This document shows, one piece after another, positions 7,952 to 15,709 of a stretch of DNA of 28,554 nucleotides. Below the pieces are notes generated by a model, which was not told the origin of the DNA, searched no databases, and saw only the letters and a list, made by a program, of their open reading frames with translations. The stretch is from an uncultured Eggerthellaceae bacterium (GTDB lineage: Bacteria > Actinomycetota > Coriobacteriia > Coriobacteriales > Eggerthellaceae). The translations under genes and the position numbers were made by a program. The stretch spans positions 1 to 28,554 of the forward strand of contig CAKTYF010000015.1 in the NCBI GenBank assembly GCA_934631995.1. Reading direction: 5' to 3'. Within the stretch, counting starts at the first letter, position 1. The number at the start of each line of letters is the position of its first letter.

Positions 7952-8478
7952 GGCGCGCCTTCTTCTGCGGTGATTTCTGTGGCGGTTGTATCTCCCGTGT
8001 CCACTGCGTCTTCGGTGCAGAGCGCAATTACGTCTTCTGATATACCGCGCGCAAGGCTTACCAGCAGGTCCATGGCTTCCAGGTATCCGTTGAAACCATG
8101 GCCCCAAATGGCGGTTACACACGCCGGTCGCACGTAGCTGACCTGGCGAAACTCTTCGCGTTTATCCACGTGGGAAATGTGAACTTCCACCGTGGGAATC
8201 TGCACCGCTTTCAGCGCGTCAAGCAGCGCCACGCTGGTGTGCGTGTACGCAGCGGGGTTCAAAACAATGCCATCGACGTTTGAAAAATAAGCGTCTTGGA
8301 TTTTCGTCACTAAGTCGCCTTCGTAATTCGATTGGTAGCATTCAACGGATATGTCCAGTTCAACCGCATGTTTCGAAATCAAAGCGCACAGCGCGTCGTA
8401 GGTTTGCGCGCCGTATATTTCGGGTTCTCGAATGCCCAGCATGTTCAAATTGGGGCCATTGATCACCAGTATCTTCAT
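7942..8478 (-). CDS. aroQ: 3-dehydroquinate dehydratase, type II
   Basis: Dehydrates 3-dehydroquinate to 3-dehydroshikimate. The start MKILVINGPNLNMLGIREPEIYG contains the catalytic Tyr region of type II enzymes. It is followed by YQSNYEGDLVTKIQDA, LNPAAYTHTSVALLDAL and VEVHISHVDKREEFR. At 178 residues it exceeds the usual 145-150; the excess is an acidic, Thr-rich C-terminal tail that overlaps the aroA start. The ATG overlaps the aroEK stop (ATGA, 4 nt). Every family residue I can check is present, so the identification is firm; the role of the tail is unknown. Confidence 0.95.
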   Translation of the reverse strand: MKILVINGPNLNMLGIREPEIYGAQTYDALCALISKHAVELDISVECYQSNYEGDLVTKIQDAYFSNVDGIVLNPAAYTHTSVALLDALKAVQIPTVEVHISHVDKREEFRQVSYVRPACVTAIWGHGFNGYLEAMDLLVSLARGISEDVIALCTEDAVDTGDTTATEITAEEGAPCA

Positions 8479-9878
8479 GAGAAATGCCTCTCTTCAATGC
8501 ATTGGGCAACGCTCGCGGCGCCGCCATTGACGGGAATCGTGAAATCTGCGCAGGCAGCGTAGGCGGGGTATCGCTCGTCGTAGAGTTGCACGAGCTTTTC
8601 GGCGGAGCTGGAAAGCGGTCGATCGTTCGTGGGAATCAGCTGGTCAACGGGACGATCGATGAAATACAACGTTCCGTTTTGGCGCAGCGCAGCCACGTTT
8701 TCCGGGCGAAGGATAGCGCCGCCGCCAGTGGAAATTATGCAGCCGGTGTTTTTGCCCGCTTGGGCAATCGCTTGCGCCTCGATGGCGCGGAAAACGTCTT
8801 CTCCTGCTTCGCTGATGATTTGACCAGGCGTTTTGCCGGAAATTTCATGGATTACCTGATCGGTGTCGATAAACGTGCGACCAGTTTTTTCTGCAAGCAG
8901 CGTGCCGACGGTTGTTTTTCCGCAGCCGGGCATGCCAATGAGCACGATATTGCGTTTTTTGCGCTCAAGCTGGGCGAAGATGCGGTCGCACAAAGCTGTG
9001 AGCTGCGCTTTTGTAGTGGGGAAGGCTACAGCTTCGACAGCGGCGGTGTTGGAACCTGGTGCGACATTCGCGCCTGCATTCGCGCCGTTGCCGTTGGCGG
9101 CTGCTGCATCGGAATCCAGTGTGCCGGCACCGTTGTCGGCTGCTCCGGCTGCGGCATCTGCTCCCATGAAGTGCTCTGCGGCGATGACCGCTTGCGCAAC
9201 TAGCATGTAGAGTCCGCCTGCCGAGGGTACGCCCAGCGCGCGTCCTTGCTGCACCAGCGCCGTTTCAAGCGGATTGTAAATCGCATCGATTATGCCTTCA
9301 AGCTGCGGAAACGCTGCAGCGTTAATAGCCCATTCGCCATTGTTGGGAAACATGCCGCTCGGTGTGGTGTTAATGATTATCTGCGCATCGGTGTGATCGA
9401 TGTAGGCTTGCGCGTACGTGATCACGTCGTTAAAGTCAGCGCCGCTTTTCACGGTGCGGCTCAATCGGATAACGTCCGCTGCGCCCGCCGCACGCGCCAT
9501 GGTGCGCGCTGTTTTGCTGGTGCCGCCCGTACCGCAGATAAGCACTTTCTTTTCGCGCAGGTCAAGGCCGAGTTTTTCGACAAGCGCTTGCATTCCTGCC
9601 AAATCGGTGTTGTAGCCGCACAGCTTGCCGTTGCGGTTGACAATGCAATTGACCGCGCCGATTTCGGCAGCAAGGGGGTCGATCTCATCCAAATACGGAA
9701 TGACGTCTTGTTTGTACGGTATGGTCACGTTAATGCCGCGGAAGGCGCGCGCCTCCATAAACGCAGGGAAATCCGCCGCCTCCACCGGGTGCAGCTCGTA
9801 GCGATACCAGCCCAAGCTCTCATGGATTTCTTGGGAGAAGCTGTGGCCCAGCGGCATGCCTATCAAACCGTATTCCAT
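8475..9878 (-). CDS. aroEK: Fused shikimate dehydrogenase - shikimate kinase
   Basis: One 467-residue chain carries two consecutive pathway enzymes. The N-terminal AroE domain (about 1-235) shows YGLIGMPLGHSFSQEIHE, the substrate motif NVTIPYKQ, the NADP-binding GTGGTSKTA, and NTTPSGMFP. The C-terminal AroK domain (about 300-467) shows the P-loop GMPGCGKTTVG, FIDTDQVIHE, STGGGAILR and the lid sequence NDRPLSS. They are joined by an Ala/Gly/Asn-rich linker at about residues 237-285. Together the halves reduce 3-dehydroshikimate and phosphorylate the resulting shikimate. The start at 9878 is 2 nt beyond the aroC stop, with AGGAAT just upstream. The symbol is descriptive of the fusion. Confidence 0.93.
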   Translation of the reverse strand: MEYGLIGMPLGHSFSQEIHESLGWYRYELHPVEAADFPAFMEARAFRGINVTIPYKQDVIPYLDEIDPLAAEIGAVNCIVNRNGKLCGYNTDLAGMQALVEKLGLDLREKKVLICGTGGTSKTARTMARAAGAADVIRLSRTVKSGADFNDVITYAQAYIDHTDAQIIINTTPSGMFPNNGEWAINAAAFPQLEGIIDAIYNPLETALVQQGRALGVPSAGGLYMLVAQAVIAAEHFMGADAAAGAADNGAGTLDSDAAAANGNGANAGANVAPGSNTAAVEAVAFPTTKAQLTALCDRIFAQLERKKRNIVLIGMPGCGKTTVGTLLAEKTGRTFIDTDQVIHEISGKTPGQIISEAGEDVFRAIEAQAIAQAGKNTGCIISTGGGAILRPENVAALRQNGTLYFIDRPVDQLIPTNDRPLSSSAEKLVQLYDERYPAYAACADFTIPVNGGAASVAQCIEERHFS

Positions 9879-9880
9879 CG

Positions 9881-11110
9881 TTATTCCTGTTCAGAGTCGC
9901 GTTCGGTGGGGAAAACTTCGCCATTTGGTGCTGTGGCAACCTCGTCTTCCGGTGCTGTCGTCGTTGCTGGCGCCGTCGGTGCTGCCGACACTCCGAACTC
10001 CTCGCCCTGCGCAAGCCAATCGGTGCCGTAGCGCAGTGCCAGCGCATCGCACAGCACCAGCGCCACCACGCTGTCAACCACTACGCGCGCGCGATGAATG
10101 ATGGCGGGGTCGTGGCGTCCTTGAATCTGCAGCGTGGCATTTTCACCCGCCAGGAAATCAACTGTTTCTTGCGGCTGAAAGATGCTCGGCGTGGGCTTCA
10201 CGGCGCAGCGGAACTGCAGCGGCATGCCATTCGAGATGCCGCCGTTAATGCCGCCGTTGTTGTTCGTTTCCGTGATCACGCAGCCATCATCTGCCATGCG
10301 AAACGCGTCGTTGAAGCGGCTTCCCGTACTGCAGGCCAGGTCAAAGCCAGCGCCGAATTCCACACCCTTTACGGCGGGAATGCTGAACAGCCCATGGGAA
10401 AGCAGGCTTTCAAGCGAATCGAACCATGGCTCGCCCACACCTGCCGGCATGCCGATCACGGCCGTTTCCAAAATGCCGCCCACGCTGTCGTGCGCGGCCG
10501 CTGCCGCTTCGATTTCTTCTTTCATGTTCGCTGCCGCAGTATCGTTGATAGTTGCGAAAACGCGCTGGTCAAGGTCAAGAATCTGCTGTTTGAGCGCGTC
10601 TGTATCGGTTGCAAATGCTTCATCGCGCACTGACCCGCATTGCGCGATGTGCGTGCCCACGAAAATGCCACGCGCCTGAAGCGCTTGCAGGCAAATGGCT
10701 CCAGCGGCCACCAACGGCGCAGTCACGCGTCCGCTGAAATGCCCGCCGCCGCGGTAATCTTCGAAGCCGTGGTACTTTGCGAACGCGGTGTAATCGGCGT
10801 GTCCCGGACGCGCCAGCGCGCGCGTTGCCGCGTAATCTTTACTGTGCTGGCTTGCGTTGGGAATCAGAATGGTCAGTGGCGTGCCGGTGGTTTTCCCCTG
10901 GAAAACACCGCTCACAATGCGGAAGGGGTCGGCCTCTTGTCGCGCCGTGGAAATGCGGCCGCTGGGTCGGCGCAAGTCGAGCTGATGCGCGATAAACGCC
11001 TGGTCAACAGGGATTCCAGGTGCCAGCCCGTCCAGTACGGCGCCCAGCTCGGCACCATGGCTTTCGCCAAACAGCGTGATGGACACGCTGTTGCCAAACG
11101 TGTTTTTCAT
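9881..11110 (-). CDS. aroC: Chorismate synthase
   Basis: Makes chorismate from EPSP using reduced FMN. Conserved blocks: the N-terminal FGNSVSITLFGESHG, RRPSGRISTARQEAD, RPGHADYT, RGGGHFSGR, EFGAGF and NNNGGINGGISNGMPL. The core ends near residue 370. The remaining 35-40 residues are a Thr/Ala/Glu-rich tail (SAAPTAPATTTAPEDE) beyond the usual length of 350-390. The start is preceded by a strong GGAGG and lies 6 nt after the aroB stop; the 3' end supplies the ribosome binding site of aroEK. Confidence 0.96.
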   Translation of the reverse strand: MKNTFGNSVSITLFGESHGAELGAVLDGLAPGIPVDQAFIAHQLDLRRPSGRISTARQEADPFRIVSGVFQGKTTGTPLTILIPNASQHSKDYAATRALARPGHADYTAFAKYHGFEDYRGGGHFSGRVTAPLVAAGAICLQALQARGIFVGTHIAQCGSVRDEAFATDTDALKQQILDLDQRVFATINDTAAANMKEEIEAAAAAHDSVGGILETAVIGMPAGVGEPWFDSLESLLSHGLFSIPAVKGVEFGAGFDLACSTGSRFNDAFRMADDGCVITETNNNGGINGGISNGMPLQFRCAVKPTPSIFQPQETVDFLAGENATLQIQGRHDPAIIHRARVVVDSVVALVLCDALALRYGTDWLAQGEEFGVSAAPTAPATTTAPEDEVATAPNGEVFPTERDSEQE

Positions 11111-11116
11111 GGGGCT

Positions 11117-12424
11117 TTACGCCTCCTTTTCCTGGATGAGCGGCAACAGTTCGCCCAGTGCTTCGGCGGTTGTTTGCTCTATGGTGTACGTTCCGATTTC
11201 AGGGACGGTGATAATCGTTACCCCTGATTGACTGCTCTTTTTGTCGTGCTTGATTGCTTGCGTCACCGCGGCGGCGTCAAACGCACGCGTTGTGGGCAAT
11301 CCTAAAGCGTGTAAGACGGGGATAAGACGCGCACGCACAGGGGCAGCGCACAGCGGAATCATTCCCAACGCAACGCATTCGCCGTGATAAAGACCCTGTT
11401 CGCGGCCGTCGGTGGGGGCGAAGGCGGGGGCGGCACATGCGTCGGCGGCGAAGGCAGCATTGCCGGCAGATGCGGAAGTGCCCGCGTTCGATTCGCCGTA
11501 GAGCGCTTGTTCGTACGACTCAACGCCGTGGCCAATGGTGTGCCCAAAGTTCAAGATCTTGCGCAATCCCGCTTCGCATTCGTCCTGCTCAACAACATGT
11601 TTTTTCACGCGAAGCGACCGCTCGATAATGGTTTCCAGGTGCAGTTCAAGCGCTGCGTACGCGGCGTCTGTGCCGCTGGCGGCATTACTTGCGTCTGGGT
11701 TCGTAGCGTCGTCCGCAGTACCGTCAAGCACGTCCGCCGCGCCTGTTGCGTCCGCGCCGGTGTCTGCGCCGGTCGTGTCCGCCGCTTCTGCATCCGCGCC
11801 CACACCTGCGTCGGCGGTAAAGCCGCCCGCGGCAGCCGCTTCCTCAAACAGCGTAAACAGCTGCGCATCGGAGGTCAGTGACATTTTCACGGCTTCTGCA
11901 AGGCCGTTCGCAATTTGGCGACGCGGCAGCGTGCGCAGCACGTCCAGGTCAATGAGCACTTTTTTCGGTTGATAGAACGCGCCGACCATATTTTTGTATC
12001 CACCCAGGTTAATGGCTGTTTTTCCGCCAATGGAGCTATCGACTTGCGCAAGCACCGTGGTGGGAATGTTGTAGAAGTCAACGCCGCGCATGTAGCTTGC
12101 GGCAACGAATCCCGCAAAATCGCCCACAATGCCGCCGCCCACGGCAACCACGCAGTCGCCGCGCGTGAACTGCGCTTCAATCATGGTTTGCAGCAGCTCA
12201 CCGAATACTTCCAAGCTCTTGCTTTGCTCGCCTTGCGCCACAACGGTCAAGTGCGCTTCGGCACATTGATCGGCCACGGTGTGAGCGTACTCCAGCGGCA
12301 CGCCGCTATCGGTAACAACCAGCACTTTGCGGTCAAAATTGCACAGCGCGCCCGCCTTCGCCAGACATCCGCGCTCAATCACAATGTCGTAGGCGCGCTC
12401 GCCCAGACCAACGTTGAGAATCAT
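11117..12424 (-). CDS. aroB: 3-dehydroquinate synthase with two low-complexity insertions
   Basis: Cyclises DAHP to 3-dehydroquinate. The NAD and metal site motifs are present: GEQSKSLE, VAVGGGIVGDFAGFVAA, PTTVLAQVDSSIGGKTAIN, GLAEAVKMSL (metal-ligand Glu), LNFGHTIGHG (His) and HGECVALGM (His). At 435 residues it is about 75 longer than usual. Two Ala/Asp/Thr/Gly-rich insertions account for this, at about residues 191-258 (with repeated GAD/TGAD units) and about 305-341. Neither interrupts a motif, so the enzyme is probably active. The ATG overlaps the pheA stop by 4 nt (ATGA). Confidence 0.95.
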   Translation of the reverse strand: MILNVGLGERAYDIVIERGCLAKAGALCNFDRKVLVVTDSGVPLEYAHTVADQCAEAHLTVVAQGEQSKSLEVFGELLQTMIEAQFTRGDCVVAVGGGIVGDFAGFVAASYMRGVDFYNIPTTVLAQVDSSIGGKTAINLGGYKNMVGAFYQPKKVLIDLDVLRTLPRRQIANGLAEAVKMSLTSDAQLFTLFEEAAAAGGFTADAGVGADAEAADTTGADTGADATGAADVLDGTADDATNPDASNAASGTDAAYAALELHLETIIERSLRVKKHVVEQDECEAGLRKILNFGHTIGHGVESYEQALYGESNAGTSASAGNAAFAADACAAPAFAPTDGREQGLYHGECVALGMIPLCAAPVRARLIPVLHALGLPTTRAFDAAAVTQAIKHDKKSSQSGVTIITVPEIGTYTIEQTTAEALGELLPLIQEKEA

Positions 12425-13524
12425 TCGTTGTCCTCCAGGGGAACTTCCATGTTGTAATGGCCGATAATCTTAATCTGCGAGCAGTGTTCCTGCAGCTCAG
12501 AGAGCATGCTTTTACCCGTTTCGGACGACTCGTCGCCCTCCGCTTCCACGTAAAAGTAGTACTGCCATGGCTTGTTTTTCAGCGGATGGCTGCGCAGCGC
12601 GGTCATGTTGAACCCGTGGCGCGCAATCACGTTGATGGCGTTGGCCAGTGCGCCGGTTTCGTTATTCACGGCGAAAAGCATCATAAACGTGCTGTTCGTG
12701 CGGGCGCGCGAGGGGTTTTCGCAGCGCGAGAACACGGCAAAGCGCGTGGTGTTCAGCAGACTCTTGTTGATGCCGCGCTCAATGACTTCCAGGCCGTACA
12801 AGTTGGATGTTTCGGCGCTGGCAATAGCGGCCACGCTGGGGTCGCCCGCTTGGGCAACGGCGGCGGCAGCACGTGCCGTGTTCACGGCGTCTTCCGTGGC
12901 AAAACCGTGTTCCTTGATGTAGGGCATGCACTGCGCAAGTGCCTGCGGATGGCTGATCACCGTGCGTACATCGGCCACGCTCGTACCGGGAAGCCCCAGC
13001 AAATTCTGCAGAATGCGCAACGTATACACGCCGTTGACGTGCAGCGATCCGCTAAACATCAGATCAACCACCTGGCTCACTTCGCCAGCATAGCTGTTTT
13101 CGATGGGCAGCACGGCGCAATCGCAATCGCCTGAAACCACAGCATCGTAAGCTTCCTGGAAATTCAAGAAGCCCACAATCTGCTCTTCGGGGAAAATGCG
13201 GCGTGCGGCAATGTTTGCGAACGCGCCCTCTACGCCGCTGTAAGCAATGCGCATGCCCTGCAAAAGCTGGCGCTGGTACGCCTTGGAGATATCGAGCATG
13301 CTGTGCTGCAAATCCACGTAGTAGCTGCGGATAACAGAATCGGTAACGTGTTTCGCGTGCTCGGCCGATGCGTTCTCTTCGCGTGCGATATCTTCAATGG
13401 GCAGGCCGTTTGCCTGCTTGTAGAGCGCAACGTCTTCAATTTCGCGCATGCGCGCCTCGAAAAGCTGCGCAATTTGGGTGTCAATGGCGTCGATGTTCGC
13501 CCGTGCTTCTTCCAGGGACTTCAT
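12421..13524 (-). CDS. pheA: Bifunctional chorismate mutase / prephenate dehydratase
   Basis: Converts chorismate to prephenate and then phenylpyruvate. The 367-residue P-protein has an AroQ-type chorismate mutase (about 1-85, ARANIDAIDTQIAQLFEARM). A prephenate dehydratase domain follows at about 92-275, containing AYSGVEGAFA, PIENSYAGEV and the catalytic NTTRFAVF. A C-terminal ACT domain (about 285-360, NETGALANAINVI and RSHPLKNKPW) is the usual site of phenylalanine inhibition. It is the first gene of the - strand aromatic operon. The start at 13524 has a modest purine-rich site (AAGCGAG) upstream. Chorismate mutase supplied here would also feed the downstream tyrA. Confidence 0.95.
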   Translation of the reverse strand: MKSLEEARANIDAIDTQIAQLFEARMREIEDVALYKQANGLPIEDIAREENASAEHAKHVTDSVIRSYYVDLQHSMLDISKAYQRQLLQGMRIAYSGVEGAFANIAARRIFPEEQIVGFLNFQEAYDAVVSGDCDCAVLPIENSYAGEVSQVVDLMFSGSLHVNGVYTLRILQNLLGLPGTSVADVRTVISHPQALAQCMPYIKEHGFATEDAVNTARAAAAVAQAGDPSVAAIASAETSNLYGLEVIERGINKSLLNTTRFAVFSRCENPSRARTNSTFMMLFAVNNETGALANAINVIARHGFNMTALRSHPLKNKPWQYYFYVEAEGDESSETGKSMLSELQEHCSQIKIIGHYNMEVPLEDNE

Positions 13525-13615
13525 ATGATTATTCTCGCTTCAGGACCAGTCGTTCGTTTTGTTTCCTGCATTTTCGTGCATTTTCACATGAAATTGCTCG
13601 GGTTTTTCCACTTTT

Positions 13616-13621
13616 ATTATA
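13616..13621 (-). promoter_or_regulatory. Likely -10 box of the aromatic operon promoter
   Basis: A perfect TATAAT on the - strand lies about 90 nt upstream of the pheA ATG. No good -35 hexamer is found at 16-18 nt, so the promoter may be weak or activator-dependent. The 80-nt leader contains a direct repeat of AAAATGCA (about 13566-13583), a possible protein-binding site. Confidence 0.5.
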
Positions 13622-13914
13622 ACGGACACAATATGCGAAGCTGTGCGGGCGACGTGCTGTTCCGTTGCCTGCTTCGCTTTTCGGACAAGGGGTGCGCGGG
13701 TCTTTGCCGCGAAAGGGGAAGGCATGCGGTGCGATGGCGGTGCGGGGCGTCTTCCCGGGGTGGGCTAAGAGCACTCTGTGCTTTGCGTCTCGATTTCGGC
13801 GCTGTTGTGGTTTTTTCAGGGGGCGATGCTTTGTGCCCATGCGCTTTTCGCAACGTGACCTATCATAGCGACACATACGAAAGCACTACGGCATTGCGGG
13901 GGAGCGAAGCCTAT
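13622..13914. other. Divergent intergenic region, pheA / lipoprotein
   Basis: About 290 nt without a supported gene. It should carry the lipoprotein promoter; TATCAT at 13861-13866 is a possible -10, without a convincing -35. Nothing else stands out. Confidence 0.35.
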
Positions 13915-14355
13915 ATGAACCACAAGGTGAAGCATGCGGGGAAGGCGAAAATCGCGCTGGTGGCGTTTTGCGCTGCTGTTTTTGCGGTTGCGCTCACGGC
14001 GTGTGCAGGATGTTCGGCGAACACGGCGGGTAAAATCGCGGGCACGTATGACTTGTACGAGATACAAGGTGCGAATGGCACAACGCACGAAGAGATTGCG
14101 CAGCTGGAAAAATCGGGCTTCAACCTGTTTATCAATTTGGACGAAGATAAAACGTTTCACCTGATTATGGTTGGCATGGATAACGATGGCACATGGGAGT
14201 GCGCCGATGGCAAGACCATCACGTTCAAGCCGAACCAAACGACGCTTGGCATGACAAACGCCACTCTTGAAAACGGCAAGATTACCATGACGCTTTTAGG
14301 TGAGCCGACGGTTTTCGCCAAGGGCAAAGATAAAAAGGTTGAGGATTACCTGTAA
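13915..14355 (+). CDS. Small lipoprotein of unknown function
   Basis: I do not recognise a named function. The 146-residue product starts MNHKVKHAGKAKIALVAFC, a basic then hydrophobic signal peptide, and ends it with the lipobox L27-T28-A29-C30, so Cys30 is probably lipid-anchored after signal peptidase II cleavage. The mature part is polar, with ...TYDLYEIQGANG..., NLDEDKTFHLIMVG and GTWECADGKTITFK. This alternating pattern resembles small beta-rich lipocalin-like domains of actinobacterial and firmicute lipoproteins. The start was chosen for the signal peptide and the GGGGGAG about 8 nt upstream; the frame is open much further upstream but not credibly coding. Confidence 0.75.
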   Translation: MNHKVKHAGKAKIALVAFCAAVFAVALTACAGCSANTAGKIAGTYDLYEIQGANGTTHEEIAQLEKSGFNLFINLDEDKTFHLIMVGMDNDGTWECADGKTITFKPNQTTLGMTNATLENGKITMTLLGEPTVFAKGKDKKVEDYL

Positions 14356-14437
14356 GCGCGCGTAGCTTATGCGCCGAGCAGGGGAGTGCGCCGCCTCTCG
14401 CGTTGCTTGCGCCGAAAGCTCTTGCGTCTGTTTGCGT

Positions 14438-14443
14438 TATACT
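14438..14443 (+). promoter_or_regulatory. -10 box placed for a leaderless tlyA transcript
   Basis: TATACT ends 7 nt before the ATG of the rRNA methyltransferase gene, and no Shine-Dalgarno sequence lies between. Transcription starting about 7 nt after the box would begin at or next to the A of the ATG, the arrangement of leaderless actinobacterial genes. No -35 match is seen at standard spacing. Confidence 0.5.
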
Positions 14444-14450
14444 GGGCATC

Positions 14451-15188
14451 ATGAAAAAGCCGAAGAAAATACGATTGGACGAACTGCTGGTTGAGCTGGG
14501 GTATTTCCCCGATACCGCAGCTGCTTTGCGTGCGGTGCTGGCTCACGAGGTGCGCGTGGACGACGTGTATGCCACAAGTGCCGCTATTAAGGTGCTGCCT
14601 ACTGCCGACATTTTCGTGCGTGGTGCGAAGCGTTATGTTTCGCGTGGCGGTCACAAGCTACAAACGGCTCTGGATGCTTTCGCGCAGGATGTGACCGGCT
14701 GCAAGTGCATTGACGTGGGCAGCTCCACGGGCGGTTTCACCGATTGCCTGTTGCAAGCGGGCGCGGCAAGCGTTGCCTGCGTGGACGTGAATTACGGTCA
14801 GCTTGCCATGAAGCTGCGTCAGGATACGCGCGTTACGGCATTCGAGCGCACGAACATCCGCACGGCCAGCCCTTCCGAGCTTGGCGCTCCCTTCGATATT
14901 ATTGTTGCCGACCTAAGCTTCATTGGTTTGGCGCAGCTTGCATCTGTCTTCGCATCGTTGGGGCAGCTGGGAAGCGTGTTTTTAGGTCTTATCAAGCCGC
15001 AGTTCGAAAGCGCGGCCGATGAGAGCGACCACGGTATTGTTCGCGATGAATCTGTGCGTCAACGCGTGATTGGCGAAGTGGAGCAGGCTCTGCGTGATGC
15101 GGGTTTTCAGGTAACCGGCGTGGTAGAAAGCGCTATCACCGGCGCGAAGGGCAACGTTGAATACCTGGTCCGCGCTGTCCTGCGCTGA
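14451..15188 (+). CDS. tlyA: TlyA-family rRNA (cytidine-2'-O)-methyltransferase
   Basis: A 245-residue protein with the two TlyA domains. An S4-type RNA-binding domain (about residues 5-65, RLDELLVELGYFPDTAAALRAV, ending at KRYVSRGGHKL) precedes an FtsJ/RrmJ-like SAM methyltransferase. Motif I is CIDVGSSTGGFTDCLLQAG at about 84-102, and DIIVADLSFI and GLIKPQFE follow. Family members methylate the 2'-O of cytidines in 16S and 23S rRNA; which sites are used here cannot be read. The start is MKKPKKIRLDELL at 14451; an in-frame upstream ATG at 14403 adds a non-conserved extension and would remove the -10 box. A copy of the 33-nt stem-loop lies 16 nt after the stop. Confidence 0.9.
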   Translation: MKKPKKIRLDELLVELGYFPDTAAALRAVLAHEVRVDDVYATSAAIKVLPTADIFVRGAKRYVSRGGHKLQTALDAFAQDVTGCKCIDVGSSTGGFTDCLLQAGAASVACVDVNYGQLAMKLRQDTRVTAFERTNIRTASPSELGAPFDIIVADLSFIGLAQLASVFASLGQLGSVFLGLIKPQFESAADESDHGIVRDESVRQRVIGEVEQALRDAGFQVTGVVESAITGAKGNVEYLVRAVLR

Positions 15189-15204
15189 TAAAACCGTCCG
15201 TCGT

Positions 15205-15237
15205 TTGTTGACAAATTACCCCACCTTTTGTCAACAA
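15205..15237 (+). repeat. 3'-end stem-loop repeat, copy 2 (after tlyA)
   Basis: Arm TTGTTGACAAA (15205-15215), loop TTACCCCACCT (15216-15226), arm TTTGTCAACAA (15227-15237); the arms are perfectly complementary. It starts 16 nt after the tlyA stop, in tlyA orientation. The following bases (TTCGCGACGC) contain no T-tract. Confidence 0.93.
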
Positions 15238-15269
15238 TTCGCGACGCAGTTCGTGTCACCTGGCGCCGT

Positions 15270-15389
15270 GATAAAAATGACCCACTTTTCGGTGGATTTT
15301 CTTCTTTGCAATCGCTAAGAATCAGCGTTTCCCCAGGTCGCGAAAAAGTAAGCCATGGCAAACCCACAGAAAAGTGAGTTATTTTTATC
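15270..15389 (+). repeat. 120-bp inverted-repeat element, copy A
   Basis: The ends are imperfect inverted repeats of 26 bp (15270-15295 and 15364-15389, 23 of 26 matching), beginning GATAAAAAT and ending ATTTTTATC. The centre contains CCCCAGGTCGCG. The reverse complement of 20986-21105 has exactly the same length and about 82% identity by hand alignment. No coding frame is present. The size and structure suit a MITE-like or palindromic intergenic element; no target-site duplication is obvious. It starts 33 nt after stem-loop copy 2 and ends 22 nt from the stop of the convergent FTR-like gene. Confidence 0.85.
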
Positions 15390-15411
15390 AGAGCGGGAAG
15401 CCCGCGCGCCG

Positions 15412-15609
15412 CTATTTCTCCTTGTAGTAGAGCATGCAGTGACAGAACCCTTCGAAATCGGGGTCTTTGATTTGGTTCTTGAATTCGGTGCACATGCATT
15501 TCGTGTCGGGCGTGCGTTCAAGACGGCACGGGCAGTAGCCGTCCTTTTGCGCCAGGCCTTCGCGCACGATGCGCACCGTCTCTTTGTCAGGGTTCTCGTA
15601 AACGCGCAT
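15412..15609 (-). CDS. FTR-like [4Fe-4S] protein with three CxC pairs
   Basis: A 65-residue protein resembling the catalytic chain of ferredoxin:thioredoxin reductase. Its six Cys are in three CxC pairs: C26-P-C28, C38-M-C40 and C56-H-C58. In classical FTR one CPC, a second CPC and a CHC hold a [4Fe-4S] cluster next to a redox-active disulfide; the overall span from first to last Cys (32 residues) is what I recall for cyanobacterial FTR. The middle pair is nearer the first one here (9 residues between, rather than 16), so the fit is not exact. The protein is also shorter than plastid FTR. A strong GGAGG lies 5 nt before the ATG. It follows the PFL-family gene on the same strand after 100 nt. 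Confidence 0.75.
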   Translation of the reverse strand: MRVYENPDKETVRIVREGLAQKDGYCPCRLERTPDTKCMCTEFKNQIKDPDFEGFCHCMLYYKEK

Positions 15610-15709
15610 AGTGCCTCCTTCGCTTTTCTCTCATGTTCTCTGCCTGTGCGAATTTCCGTGCCGCCTCACCGCAAAAGCGGCAAAGCGGCGCGGTGTGCAG
15701 GTGCGTTAT

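Noticed and set aside
7952..8122. N-terminal extension of aroA by 57 codons
   Set aside because: The extension is the aroQ tail read in another frame; the enzyme's normal N-terminus begins at the ATG 7951.
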